NCBI GenBank assembly: GCA_964035575.1 | Contig: OZ037836.1 | Span: forward strand, 62,001 to 126,000 | Reading direction: 5' to 3' | DNA length: 64,000 nucleotides | From: Rhynchopus sp. YZ270_cl-10 | Lineage: Eukaryota > Euglenozoa > Diplonemea > Diplonemida > Diplonemidae | Part shown: positions 21,647 to 30,639 of the stretch, piece by piece | How the letters are laid out: every line of letters begins with the position of its first letter | How positions within the stretch are numbered: position 1 is the stretch's first letter | Made by a program: the position numbers and the translations under genes | The notes under the pieces: generated by a model | What the model saw: the letters and a program-made list of their open reading frames with translations, nothing else | What the model was told of the DNA's origin: nothing | The model's database searches: none

Positions 21647-23648
21647 ATAACACCCACGTTACTAATACCCATTTACGATAATACCCACTGGGTATTATCG
21701 TAAACTTTTTGGGTATTATCGTAAAGTTTTTGGGTATTATCGTAAACTATTTGGGTATTAGTTTTGGGTATTATCGTAAACTTTTTGGGTATTACCCAGG
21801 TACCCAGGTACGATGTGATTTAGCTGGCTACTCGCGCAAGGTATCAGAGGCGCTCGCACGCTGGTGAATGTGCAGACAAGGTATGGTTTCATCGACCCCA
21901 GAGAAAATACAATTTTCACTAAATTTTTTTATTTTTCCTTCCTTCAAAACTTCACACACAACGCTTTTTGGTTTTTGGAAGACACACAAGGTGCCGGGTT
22001 CTATGATAAGCACGGAACCACCCTGCACCTGTTTGTCATATATATTGTTTCCCGTGCAATACATGGGGAAACGTTTCGCGTCGAAACTAGGGGGGGTTTT
22101 TACACAACTTTTTGCATCCCTGTCTTACATCCTCAAATTCAGGGTAACCATTTTTCTTGACAATTAACAATTAATCTTTCTCCAAGCGACATAACTTAAT
22201 TACACCCACATTTACACTCATCACAGGATCGCGAAATCTGAACTGCATCAGCGATTGCGCTTCTCCGTCTCCGACATTCTACACCTCAACATACGAAGAC
22301 CTGGGTGGGAACATTTAGTCAGTCACTGCTATAGCCATTAACCCAGGGAGCATAGCTAGTGCAAGAAATTCGACTTTGGCAACCTTCCGGAAAGTCTGTC
22401 CTCTGCTCGCGGAGGACTAGACACAAGAAAATATTGCGTTCCCCCAGAAAACCAGTGCACATTTCACACTCCTTGTGGGTGGTCTTGTTGCCTTTTCGTC
22501 ATAGTAATTTTGGCCCAGGCATGCTCTTGAAGCATGACAATTTAGTGTGTATGGGGCAGGGTGTTGTTTTGTTCTGAATTCTCTTTGTTATAACATCTAA
22601 GTCAATCGCGGGTGGTGGTTTGTGTAGCGTGAGGCACTCTTTTTAGCAAACTTCCTGCGGCTGCTAAAGTGTTATTTCTTCGGATTTAACAACGTACAGC
22701 GTAACATAGTGGTTTCGCCTGGTCGACACAACCTTTGATAGATATGGGATAACCAACCCCCTTCGACCCCTTGTGGGTTCACTGAACAAGCCCTAGTGGT
22801 AGTTAAACGCGATTGACATTTACATTCCTAGAGATGAAAGAACAAGACAACACTTCTGTACCCGCGCATCAAAATTGTGGAAAACTTTGCACCCCAAACA
22901 CCCTCAACAACGCCCGCCAAAAGGCGCCCCTTGTTGCTGGGAGTTGGTTCTCATGTTTGATACCTGCACAGCGGGCATTCCTCTGAGTCCAACGCATGTT
23001 TGGCCTGTCTGCGGAGTTGTACTTAAGGTGCACGAAGACAGGGTCTGGTGGTAAATTTTGCGTAGTACTGCGACGTGGTACTGCGTGGGTCTGGGAATAT
23101 GGGTACCTGGGTACAGGATATTGGTTGTGTAAGACATCTTCCACCATGCATTGAGGAGGGTAAGACAGTGTTCGCAGTTTCTACCTGATAGCATTACAAC
23201 ATTTAACTTCTCCACGGGGGTCTTGGGCCGTTCACTCGGTTCTACCTTGACTACCGGAAGATATTCTTGAGGCCTTTTTGGTCTCTAGAATATCCGGTCT
23301 TCCCGAACGGAGGCACACTTTGTGTGTTACTACGACCTGGCAATTTCCAGCAGTAGGTTAAGTAATCTTTCTTGTAAATTGTTGGAACATTATCTCCTCA
23401 GTGCATGAATGCCCCACGTGACTGGACACTTTTGTGTTTGTCATGTGGAGCTGTGGTTGCTCTTTCACGACTTTTTTCCTGTTCCTGGGTACCTGTTCCT
23501 GGACCTGGACCTGGGTACCTGGGTACCTGGGTGCCTGGGTACTACCCAACCTGGGTAATACCCAAAAAGTTTACGATAATACCCAAAAAGTTTACGATAA
23601 TACCCAGTGGGTATTATCGTAAATGGGTATTAGTAACGTGGGTGTTAT
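21647..23648. mobile_element. Inner TIR element, 2.0 kb
   Basis: About 88 bp at each end are inverted copies, from ATAACACCCACGTTAC through ACTAATACCCATTTACG and several repeats of GGGTATTATCGTAAACTTTT, followed by CCCAGGTACCCAGG tracts. The internal 1.7 kb lacks a convincing ORF; the longest (103 residues, 22904-23215, minus) is unrecognised. Reads as a non-autonomous DNA transposon nested in the outer element, or as the subterminal part of it. Confidence 0.6.
21941..22075. repeat. Orphan 5' flank repeat inside the TIR element
   Basis: A copy of the block that precedes BMT5-like genes (CCTTCAAAACTTCACACACA onward). Its presence between the inverted ends suggests host flank was captured or that the element inserted around it. 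Confidence 0.65.
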
Positions 23649-24296
23649 GATAATTACCCCTTATATGGGTTGGGTGTTATTTGGAACGCTACCCAGATTT
23701 TTTTATTTGGGTTATTTTCTTTTTTGGTCTGGTTTGGCCTACGAAGGCAAAGAAAGCGCGAGGAGAACAAAGAAGCTCAGAAGTTCTGCTGTTTTGCGAC
23801 AATATCACCCCTCTGCCATACTGCTCCTTGCAGTTCGTCCGGGGTGATGCTGAGCGGAATGCGGTCAATCACGATGCTCCCCAGCATCTTCAGGTCGACG
23901 GAGGGCGTCCCTGTGCTGGATCTCTGCGAAGCGGGTAGTCAGTCCTCCGGGGATCACTTTGCAGACAGACTTTCCCTTACTACCCAAATAATTCACTACT
24001 AAATTAATATTTTTCAAAAAAAGTAATTGTTTGGGGGTACTTTTTTTTTCTCCCAACCCCCGTAAAAAAATGTTTATTTGGGGGAATAAGCATTGTTTGG
24101 GGGAAGAATTAATCGGGGGGGGGCTTTATTTATCTTCGCATTGAAAACGGGGTGCATGCTTGTAAGCGCCAACACAAGCATGTGGATACGGCTGGGGGGT
24201 GAGAGGACGGCAACGAGAGAAGGAGGTGGGTGGGTGGGGGTGCCTTTTTTTATAACGTTTATTCGTGCAAGTTTTATTGTTCACGTTGTAAAAATC

Positions 24297-24545
24297 TCCT
24301 TGTTTTTCTCTTTGTCTATTTTTCCTGCATTATTTATTCTCTTCTTTGTACTTTCTTTTGTTTTGGTTGTTGTTAGATAAGCTCAATCGCCTATCGAGTT
24401 CTGTGAATAGCACGGAACTCCTTTTCATGTGTATCCATGGAAAACAGTATCATATGTGATACCGGGGAAAATTTTTGAAAAAAGGTGTCGTTTGAGAAAA
24501 ACAAACAAAAACGGGCGCGCTGTGTGAAAAACGAGTGTTTCTCTG
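24297..24545. repeat. Repeat shared with 32.2 kb and 12.1 kb
   Basis: CTCCTTGTTTTTCTCTTTG through GTATCATATGTGATACC is nearly identical to 32,180-32,350. The right part continues, as at 12.2 kb, through ACGGGCGCGCTGTGTGAAAA. Confidence 0.65.
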
Positions 24546-24567
24546 CGCGTGATATTTTGTGGGGAAG

Positions 24568-25132
24568 AATAAAGTGAAGTTATTAATGCAGGCACCTCCG
24601 ACTGACCCACGTACGATGCCAGCCATCCGGATGAAAGCACAAGTACCCTGCGGCCAACAACAGAAGATGTAAAAAGGAACCTAATGACTGGCCCGTACCG
24701 TAAGAGAACGAGGGCGGTTCACAACCGCTCGTCAGCCGGCGGCCCACCTTCCGTTGAAGAGTTGTGAGCTTACAGGTACTGCAGTTCGCTGCACCCAACG
24801 CTTGATGCACGATAGTCTACACAAGAGAGCAGAAACCCAAAAACACAAAAAGGGGTGGGCGGGGGGATCACAACATCTCTCTCTTGGCGCCCCATGCTGT
24901 ACCGACAGTTGGGCCTCACCCTTTCTCTTAGGGATATACATGGACGTCCTTACAGGCAGCACACCGTATGACCGCTGGCCATTTATGCTCCGGGTGCGAG
25001 CACCCATCATAGCATAGGGGGGCCAGCCTGACCCAGCATTTATATACCCTGCCAGGGTGAACTTGCATAAAAGAGGGCAGGGGCGTTTAGACCCTGAGGA
25101 CTAGGGGAAGTCCCGCATACCCCAACAGAAAG
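24568..25132. repeat. Long duplicated block, copy 1 (565 bp)
   Basis: Nearly identical to 37,711-38,318. Contains CCAGCATTTATATACCCTGC, a run of direct and inverted short words such as GCGGTTCACAACCGC, and ends near CCCGCATACCCCAACAGAAA. Copy 2 has 43 extra bases. High conservation without a long ORF suggests a recent duplication or an RNA-coding or regulatory element; I cannot tell which. Confidence 0.7.
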
Positions 25133-25500
25133 ACGAAGAATAAAACATTATGAAAAAATCTCGTTGCGTTCCCACTATCGTTTCCGCTGCGCTCTCACTA
25201 GCGTTCCCACTCCATTCGGTTTTCTCTTACTTAGGGAAAAAGGGTGGGGGCTGGGAGTGCAGCTGATGAGTGGTCGCAGTGTATGTTCCATGCGAGGTTC
25301 ACAATGCACAACTAAGAAAAGGGTGCAGCCACCTCAAGAAGGCAGACAACTGCAGAACCGTGGTTGAGAATGCTGATGAAAGAGAAGCTTTTGACAGCCT
25401 ATCATAACGTACATGCTCTGTTGGATGCGAACACACTCTTATGTATCAAATCAAAAGGAAGATGAAATAAACAAATAGAAGAGAACAACAGTAGTACACA

Positions 25501-25585
25501 TCATGATTTTGATCCAGAGTTTGCCGGGTGTGTGGCGGTGATTGCCGGATGCCAAACACTGCCAAACCCAGGGTAAAAATCATGT
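25501..25585 (-). promoter_or_regulatory. Conserved 3' hairpin, copy 1
   Basis: TCATGATTTTGATCC pairs with GGGTAAAAATCATG across an inner GTTTG...CAAAC-type stem. Lies about 190 bp beyond the stop of the BMT5-like gene at 25,771. Similar hairpins follow three other members. Confidence 0.55.
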
Positions 25586-25649
25586 GGACAGTTTGTCAAA
25601 TCAAAAGAGAGAAAATAGAAGAGAGAAAAAGGAGGACACTAATTGTGCC

Positions 25650-25672
25650 TGAGAAGACTCCTCTGAATGGAG
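25650..25672 (-). promoter_or_regulatory. Conserved 3' box
   Basis: TGAGAAGACTCCTCTGAATG followed by GAG. One of seven near-identical copies, each just downstream of a minus-strand gene or gene remnant. Role unknown; could guide 3'-end formation. Confidence 0.55.
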
Positions 25673-25770
25673 CACAAAATAAAAAACACTACAAAAAAAT
25701 TCAATAACCCACGCACGCACAACACAACCTTTATTTCATCCTCACCAGAACTGTGGAATCATCATATCGG

Positions 25771-27312
25771 TCAACGGGAAAATGGCGACAGCGCTGCCAT
25801 CACCAGAAACACCGACACGAAGCAGCACACAACCCACCGGATCACAAACCCCCGCCGAAGGCCCTCCTTCTTTGGCACAGCAGCGACTACAGCAGGAGCC
25901 TTCTTCAGGAGACTCTGATCGCTCCTGCTAGGTTCCCATTCCTTCTTTTGCACAGTATCAACTACAGCAGGAGCCTTCTTCAGGAGACACTGATCGCTCC
26001 TGCTAGGTTCCCATTCCTTCTTTTGCACAGCATAGACTACAGCAGGAGCCTTCTTCAGGAGACTCTGATCGCTCCTGCTAGGTTCCCATTCCTTCTTTTG
26101 CACAGTATCAACTACAGCAGGAGCCTTCTTCAGGAGACACTGATCGCTCCTGCTAGGTTCCCATTCCTTCTTTGGCACAGCAGCGACTACAGCAGGAGCC
26201 TTCTTCAGGAGACACTGATCGCTCCTGCTAGGTTCCCATTCCTTCTTTTGCACAGTATCAACTACAGCAGGAGCCTTCTTCAGGAGACACTGATCGCTCC
26301 TGCTAGGTTCCCATTCCTTCTTTTGCACAGTATCAACTACAGCAGGAGCCTTCTTCAGGAGACACTGATCGCTCCTGCTAGGTTCCCATTCCTTCTTTGG
26401 CACAGCAGCGACTACAGCAGGAGCCTTCTTCAGGAGACGCTGATCGCTCCTGCTGGGTCCCTGTGCAACAACCGGACTGTGCGGCATTGGAATCGCATGC
26501 GCCGAGCCCATTGTGGTGGACTGCGCACTCAGCTCCCCGGCGTGGTGTAAACTCGGGTGTCGGCTGGGCTTCCGCACCTGGGTTTGCACCTCTGAGATTG
26601 CGGAAGCCGAGTCGCGTAGGGTGGACCGCGCTCTCGGCTCCCTGGTGGGATGCAAACTCGGTCTCGGTTGCGAGATGGGTTTCTGCGGCTCCACCACCTG
26701 TGTGTACACCTTATAAATCGTATATGCCGAGCCATGTGTGGTGTACCACACGCCTGCCTCCCCGACGTGGAAGACGTACTCAGAGACACAGTGACTCGCG
26801 TTGTTCTGGAAGGCACCTCCATTGGTGCGTGTCGCAGTGTACCCAGGATAGCGGTCCTGCAAGGTGTCGTTCGTGTTGTGCAGCTCAAACCCGTGTTTTC
26901 TCACGATGGAGGGCAACATCAGGTACTGTTGTGCTTGTCGTTGGTTCCCATGACAGCTGATGTGGACTGTGCCACCCTTGGCGAGGCCCGTTCGGCACCA
27001 CGCAAACAGGCGATCCACAACCTCTGGGATGGGTGTTGCGTGATCGCCACAAGGACAGTTGAACTGCACCCTGGAGAACGTGCAGCCACTGGGCAAGCGA
27101 CTCGCGTCGAGCACACCCACCAGGACACCCAGCGCCTCCAGGATCCTGATGTTGCTCGTTGTGACTTCTCCACATATGTCGGTTGCCACCACTTGTGAGC
27201 ACAGCCAGGGGTGCCGCTTGCAGAAGGCCACAGCGAAGGAAAAGTTGCCCTCACCAAGAAGCAGGATGTCTCGGGTGCCGATGGCGTGTCTGTCGAGCTG
27301 GGGCAGGTACAT
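25771..27312 (-). CDS. BMT5-like (DUF2431) protein with 25-residue repeats and C-terminal TM
   Basis: 513 residues from the ATG in ATAATGTAC (an in-frame ATG at 27327 would add 5). The Rossmann-like DUF2431 domain starts almost at once: glycine loop ILLLGEGNFSFAVAF, then FSRVQFNCPCGD and DRYPGYTATRT, signatures of the family that includes yeast 25S rRNA uridine-N3 methyltransferase Bmt5. Next come a Pro/Ser-rich linker and eight near-identical 25-residue repeats (75 bp; PSRSDQCLLKKAPAVV core). The end is a hydrophobic segment FVIRWVVCCFVSVFLVMAAL before a short tail, suggesting a tail anchor. Unlike its paralogues it lacks the N-terminal zinc finger. RNA methylation is inferred from the fold only; membrane anchoring would be unusual for the family. 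Confidence 0.8.
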   Translation of the reverse strand: MYLPQLDRHAIGTRDILLLGEGNFSFAVAFCKRHPWLCSQVVATDICGEVTTSNIRILEALGVLVGVLDASRLPSGCTFSRVQFNCPCGDHATPIPEVVDRLFAWCRTGLAKGGTVHISCHGNQRQAQQYLMLPSIVRKHGFELHNTNDTLQDRYPGYTATRTNGGAFQNNASHCVSEYVFHVGEAGVWYTTHGSAYTIYKVYTQVVEPQKPISQPRPSLHPTREPRARSTLRDSASAISEVQTQVRKPSRHPSLHHAGELSAQSTTMGSAHAIPMPHSPVVAQGPSRSDQRLLKKAPAVVAAVPKKEWEPSRSDQCLLKKAPAVVDTVQKKEWEPSRSDQCLLKKAPAVVDTVQKKEWEPSRSDQCLLKKAPAVVAAVPKKEWEPSRSDQCLLKKAPAVVDTVQKKEWEPSRSDQSLLKKAPAVVYAVQKKEWEPSRSDQCLLKKAPAVVDTVQKKEWEPSRSDQSLLKKAPAVVAAVPKKEGLRRGFVIRWVVCCFVSVFLVMAALSPFSR

Positions 27313-27509
27313 TATGTTTGACTTCATAACGACAAATACGCAGATTTACAGTATGAAATGTGTTTGCCTGAAGTACAGAAAGTGTCGTGGAACACAGGGG
27401 GGAAAGAGAGGGGGAAATCAAGCGGGGGAGGTGGATACGCAGACGCGCAACTTTTCACGCGGGTCTCGAGCATTTTTGTGACATACTACATGTTTACTAA
27501 TAAATAAAA

Positions 27510-27727
27510 AATGAAATACCCCCTTCTTTATTTTTACGTTGTTTGTTGTTTGTTGATCGCATCCATCCATTTTTTTCAAACCCCAAAAGTCCAGAAATAC
27601 CCCGAAAACCCGCGTCCTGAAGTACGGGGGAGAGGTGGAGCACAAAAGGGGGGAAGGGGAAACGGTAACACTCATGGCAACCGAAGAACGCGTCTTTCAT
27701 TTCCAGACGTATTGCATACTCGTACAT
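27510..27727 (-). mobile_element. Solo terminus of the VIPER-like retrotransposon
   Basis: An A-B pair in reverse orientation, B (from ATGAAATACCCCCTTCTTT) then A (ending at ATTGCATACTCGTACA), with no coding region. Such a solo copy is what recombination between A1 and A2 would leave. It lies about 185 bp upstream of the neighbouring BMT5-like start. Confidence 0.8.
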
Positions 27728-27824
27728 AAATGAAATAAAAGTTGACGTGAAATACAACAGCCCTCTCGTAACAAAGTGTGCCTTAGATGACAGGTGTCCA
27801 TGCGAGGACCTCAGGTTCACAATG

Positions 27825-28225
27825 CACAACTAAGAAAAGCGTGCAGCCACCTCAAGAAGGCAGACAACTGCAGAACCGTGGTTGAGAATGCTGATGAAAG
27901 AGAAGCTTTTGACAGCCTATCATAACGTACGTGCTCTGTTGGTTCTTCTGAAAACGGTGGGGCAACTCAGATTTGATGCGAACACTCTTGTGTATCAAAT
28001 CAAAAGGAAAATGAAATAAACAAATAGAAGAGAACTACAGTAGTACACATCATGATTTTGATCCAGAGTTTGCCGGGTGTGTGTGGCGGTGATTGCCTGA
28101 CGCCAAACACTGCCAAACTAAGGGTAAAAATCATGTGGACAGTTTGTCAAATCAAAAGAGAAAATAGAAGAGAGAAAAAGGAGGACACTAATTGTGCCTG
28201 AGAAGACTCCTCTGAATGGAGAGAA
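27825..28225. repeat. 3' flank unit of a BMT5-like gene, copy 2
   Basis: Near-identical to 25,290-25,690 except for small indels. A hairpin lies at about 28,050-28,136 (CATGATTTTGATCC against GGGTAAAAATCATG) and the 3' box at 28,199-28,221. Confidence 0.75.
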
Positions 28226-28235
28226 AGAAAAACAC

Positions 28236-28442
28236 TACCGACCCTCCCCCTTGAAATTGTGCCCCCTGGGGGGAAAAGTGAGGGACAATATCACGTACGG
28301 CAAAAGGGGGGGACAACGTACTGTAGGGGGGGTGGCCGTTTTGGTGTGAAGAAGGGAGAGCAAAGGTTGTCCCCGTGACTCCCTTGAAATTGTCCCTGGC
28401 GGCAAAATACCGGGGGGACAATTTCACGGGGGAGGGTCGGTA
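28236..28442. mobile_element. 207-bp MITE with TA ends
   Basis: Inverted ends of about 30 bp, starting TACCGACCCTCCCCC and continuing TGAAATTGT and a C-run. The TA at each end fits a Tc1/mariner-type target duplication. Located in the 3' flank of the gene at 28,525, next to the conserved box. No coding capacity. Confidence 0.75.
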
Positions 28443-28524
28443 CAAAAAAAAAACTTCAACCATACACCCCTCCCACGCACATCATGACCTTAATTTCATC
28501 CTCGCCAGAGCTGTAGCCTCTAAA

Positions 28525-29502
28525 TCATCTCGGCCTGGGGGAAAACGGCGACAGCCCTGCCATCACCAGAAACACTGACACGAAGCACAGAACGCAGCGG
28601 ATCACAATACTGGGTCCTTCCTTCTTTGGCACAGCGGCTACAGCCAGAGCCTCCTTCCTGGTGGGCTGCAAACTCTTACGTTGCGAGATGGGTTTCTGCG
28701 GCTCAACCACCTGTGTGTACACCTTATAAATCGTGTATGCCGAGCCATGTGTGGTGTACCACACGCCTGCCGCCCCGATGTGGAAGACGTACTCAGTGAC
28801 GAGGTGACTTGCGTTGTTCTGGAAGGCACCTCCATTGGTGCGTGTCGCAGTGTACCCAGGGTAGCGGTCCTGCAAGGTGTCGTTCGTGTTGTGCAGCTCA
28901 AACCCATGTTTTCTCACGATGGAAGGCAACATCAGGTCATGCTGTGCTTGCCATTGCTTCCCGTGGCAACTGATGTGGACTGTGCCACCATCGGTGAGGC
29001 CCGTTCGGCACCACGCAAACAGGCGATCCACAACCTTTGGGATGGGTGTTGCGTGATCGCCACAAGGACAATTGAACTGCACCCTGGAGAACGTGCAGCC
29101 ACTGGGCAAGCGACTCGCGTCGAGCTCACCCACCAGTACACCCAGCGCCTCCAGGGTTCCGATGTTGCTGGCCGTGACTTTTCCCAGTTTTCTCCCAGTT
29201 TCGCGTCTGACACATATGTCGGTTGCCACCACTTGTGAGCACAGCCAGGGGTGCCGCTTGCAGAAGGCCACAGCGAAGGAAAAGTTGCCCTCACCAAGAA
29301 GCAGGATGTCTCGGGTGCCGATGGCGTGTCTGTCGAGCCGGGGCAGGGGTGGCGGTGCAGCGCAGTTCCGTTCGTGCTGCTCAACTTGAGATTTGACATG
29401 AAAAGGCCTGCCGGCCCTCGACTCAGACGCACCACAGTACCTGCAATCATACAGCCCGCTGTCATGGTTGTAGAGATAATCACTATCGCTGTCGAAGTAC
29501 AT
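28525..29502 (-). CDS. Zinc-finger BMT5-like protein with C-terminal TM
   Basis: 325 residues. The N-terminal finger C20/C23/H43/C47 (C-X2-C-X19-H-X3-C, CRYCGASES) closely matches finger 1 of the RING proteins. The BMT5-like domain spans about 56-265, with GEGNFSFAVAF, QFNCPCGD and YPGYTATRT. A short linker with a remnant of the KKEALAVAAVPKKEG motif leads to a hydrophobic C-terminal segment (VLCFVSVFLVMAGLSPF) and a basic tail. The 25-residue repeats expanded in the neighbour are reduced to this trace. Start in the ATAATGTAC context; the 5' flank repeat follows at 29,549. Probable SAM-dependent RNA methyltransferase fold; substrate unknown. Confidence 0.8.
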   Translation of the reverse strand: MYFDSDSDYLYNHDSGLYDCRYCGASESRAGRPFHVKSQVEQHERNCAAPPPLPRLDRHAIGTRDILLLGEGNFSFAVAFCKRHPWLCSQVVATDICVRRETGRKLGKVTASNIGTLEALGVLVGELDASRLPSGCTFSRVQFNCPCGDHATPIPKVVDRLFAWCRTGLTDGGTVHISCHGKQWQAQHDLMLPSIVRKHGFELHNTNDTLQDRYPGYTATRTNGGAFQNNASHLVTEYVFHIGAAGVWYTTHGSAYTIYKVYTQVVEPQKPISQRKSLQPTRKEALAVAAVPKKEGPSIVIRCVLCFVSVFLVMAGLSPFSPRPR

Positions 29503-29548
29503 TATGTTATCAAGACCTGTCAGGTGTGTGTCGTATGTTTATAGTAAT

Positions 29549-29675
29549 TCCATTTTCCTTCAAAACGTCACGCACAACGTTTTATGGTTTTTGGGAGACA
29601 CACAAGGTGCCAGGTTCTTATGATATGAACGGAACCACCCTGCACCTGTTTGTCATCTTGTTTGCCGTGCAATAG
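29549..29675 (-). repeat. Gene-family 5' flank repeat
   Basis: Shared block directly upstream of the BMT5-like gene at 28,525-29,502, with GGTGCCAGGTTCTTATGATA and GGAACCACCCTGCACC. Likely part of the duplicated gene unit and may hold promoter or leader sequence. Confidence 0.7.
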
Positions 29676-29689
29676 GATGGAACATGAAT

Positions 29690-30430
29690 ACAAGGGGGGT
29701 TGTTTCGCAAACTAGGAAATGCTTTTTTGATAAAAAATATCGAAGAAAAGAACAGGCACGTTGACAATAATATAAACCCTTTTCATCTGTAGTTTAGTTG
29801 GTACGCTACCCCTTGCCGACGGACTCGACGTGGTGGTGTATTGTGTACGGTGTCTCGTTGAAGGACGTTGTGCAGCCGTTCCCTGAGGCTGCCTTCTCTG
29901 CGATGCGCTGCGCACTCTGCTTCTTGCAGACCTGCTAAAGCTGTGCGATCAGCAGCGTACAGCTCTCCAACAACACACGGTGCATATTCCCCTGAGGATC
30001 GGGGGAACGCTCTGAAGAGCAGCTGAGACCTAGCACCTACTCCTGGAGACGTGCGTTTGTTTGCGTGCTTCTTGGCAAGCTCGTGTCCGCAGGCCTCGAC
30101 AGGTGGTTGTTAGCAGCAAGCAGGGTGGTGTGGTCGCATTGGAGACGGTAGTGCTTCATGGTAAGCCTAGAGCGTGCGGAGCAAGGATGCGGTTCTCTCC
30201 TGTGTGTGTGTTGACTGCGAGATGTGCTTATAAACGGCTGGTTGCGGCCTCAAGAAGGTGGGTCTGCTCGAATGCGTGTTGTAGTGCAGCGTGCGCCTTT
30301 TGTGGTCTGTGTGTGGAAGGCAGTCTCGCAGTCGTTAGTAGAGGACTTAAAATGGACTGCGTCGTGGTGTATGCCGTTGTGTATGGCAATGAGAAACTGC
30401 ACCTCTGCCTGCTTATCAAAGGTCAATCAT
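29690..30430. other. Unique stretch, no recognised gene
   Basis: Not repeated elsewhere in the window, with moderate GC. The longest plus-strand frame (30061-30531) gives a Cys/Val-rich product with no recognisable domain and runs into the shared 3' flank, so I do not call it a gene. Confidence 0.4.
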
Positions 30431-30517
30431 GTGGACAGTTTGTCAAATCAAAAGAGAAAATAGAAGAAAGAAAAAGGAGGACACTAATTGTGTCTGAGAA
30501 GACTCCTCTGAATGGAG
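30430..30517 (-). promoter_or_regulatory. Half hairpin and conserved 3' box
   Basis: The right arm of the shared hairpin (ATCATGTGGACAGTTTGTC) without its left arm, followed by the box at 30,495-30,517. Downstream of the BMT5-like gene at 30,640. Confidence 0.5.
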
Positions 30518-30639
30518 AAAAAGAGAAGTGAAAAAAAAAGAAAAAGCTCCTGCGTCGGTTTTCTTTTGGTTACAAAAAATCTAATAACCCCCACACGTAC
30601 ATCACAACCTATATTCCATCCTCACCACAACTGAAGACA

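Larger units (their letters stand above)
21214..24128. mobile_element. Outer TIR element, 2.9 kb, non-autonomous
   Basis: Left end AAAGG then C9 GATTAATTCTT (21214-21238) is matched inverted at the right end, AAGAATTAATC G9 CTTTA (24104-24128). The interior has no recognisable transposase and contains a second TIR pair. A T-run (about 21,391-21,408) and scattered C/G runs lie inside. Confidence 0.55.
25290..25690. repeat. 3' flank unit of a BMT5-like gene, copy 1
   Basis: Duplicated at about 27,825-28,225 (GGTTCACAATGCACAACTAAG onward). Includes the hairpin and box annotated separately. Confidence 0.75.

Noticed and set aside
24583-25010. Minus-strand ORFs in the long duplicated block
   Set aside because: Conserved between copies only because the DNA is duplicated; the third copy does not keep the frame.
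25870-26455. CRISPR-like array
   Set aside because: The 75-bp repeats are contiguous, have no spacers and encode protein repeats in frame.
29780-29850. tRNA gene
   Set aside because: TAGTTTAGTTGGTA resembles an A box, but no matching anticodon stem, acceptor stem or B box follows.
30061-30531. 156-codon plus-strand ORF
   Set aside because: Low-complexity Cys/Val/Arg composition, opposite strand to all host genes, and its end runs through the repeated 3' flank.
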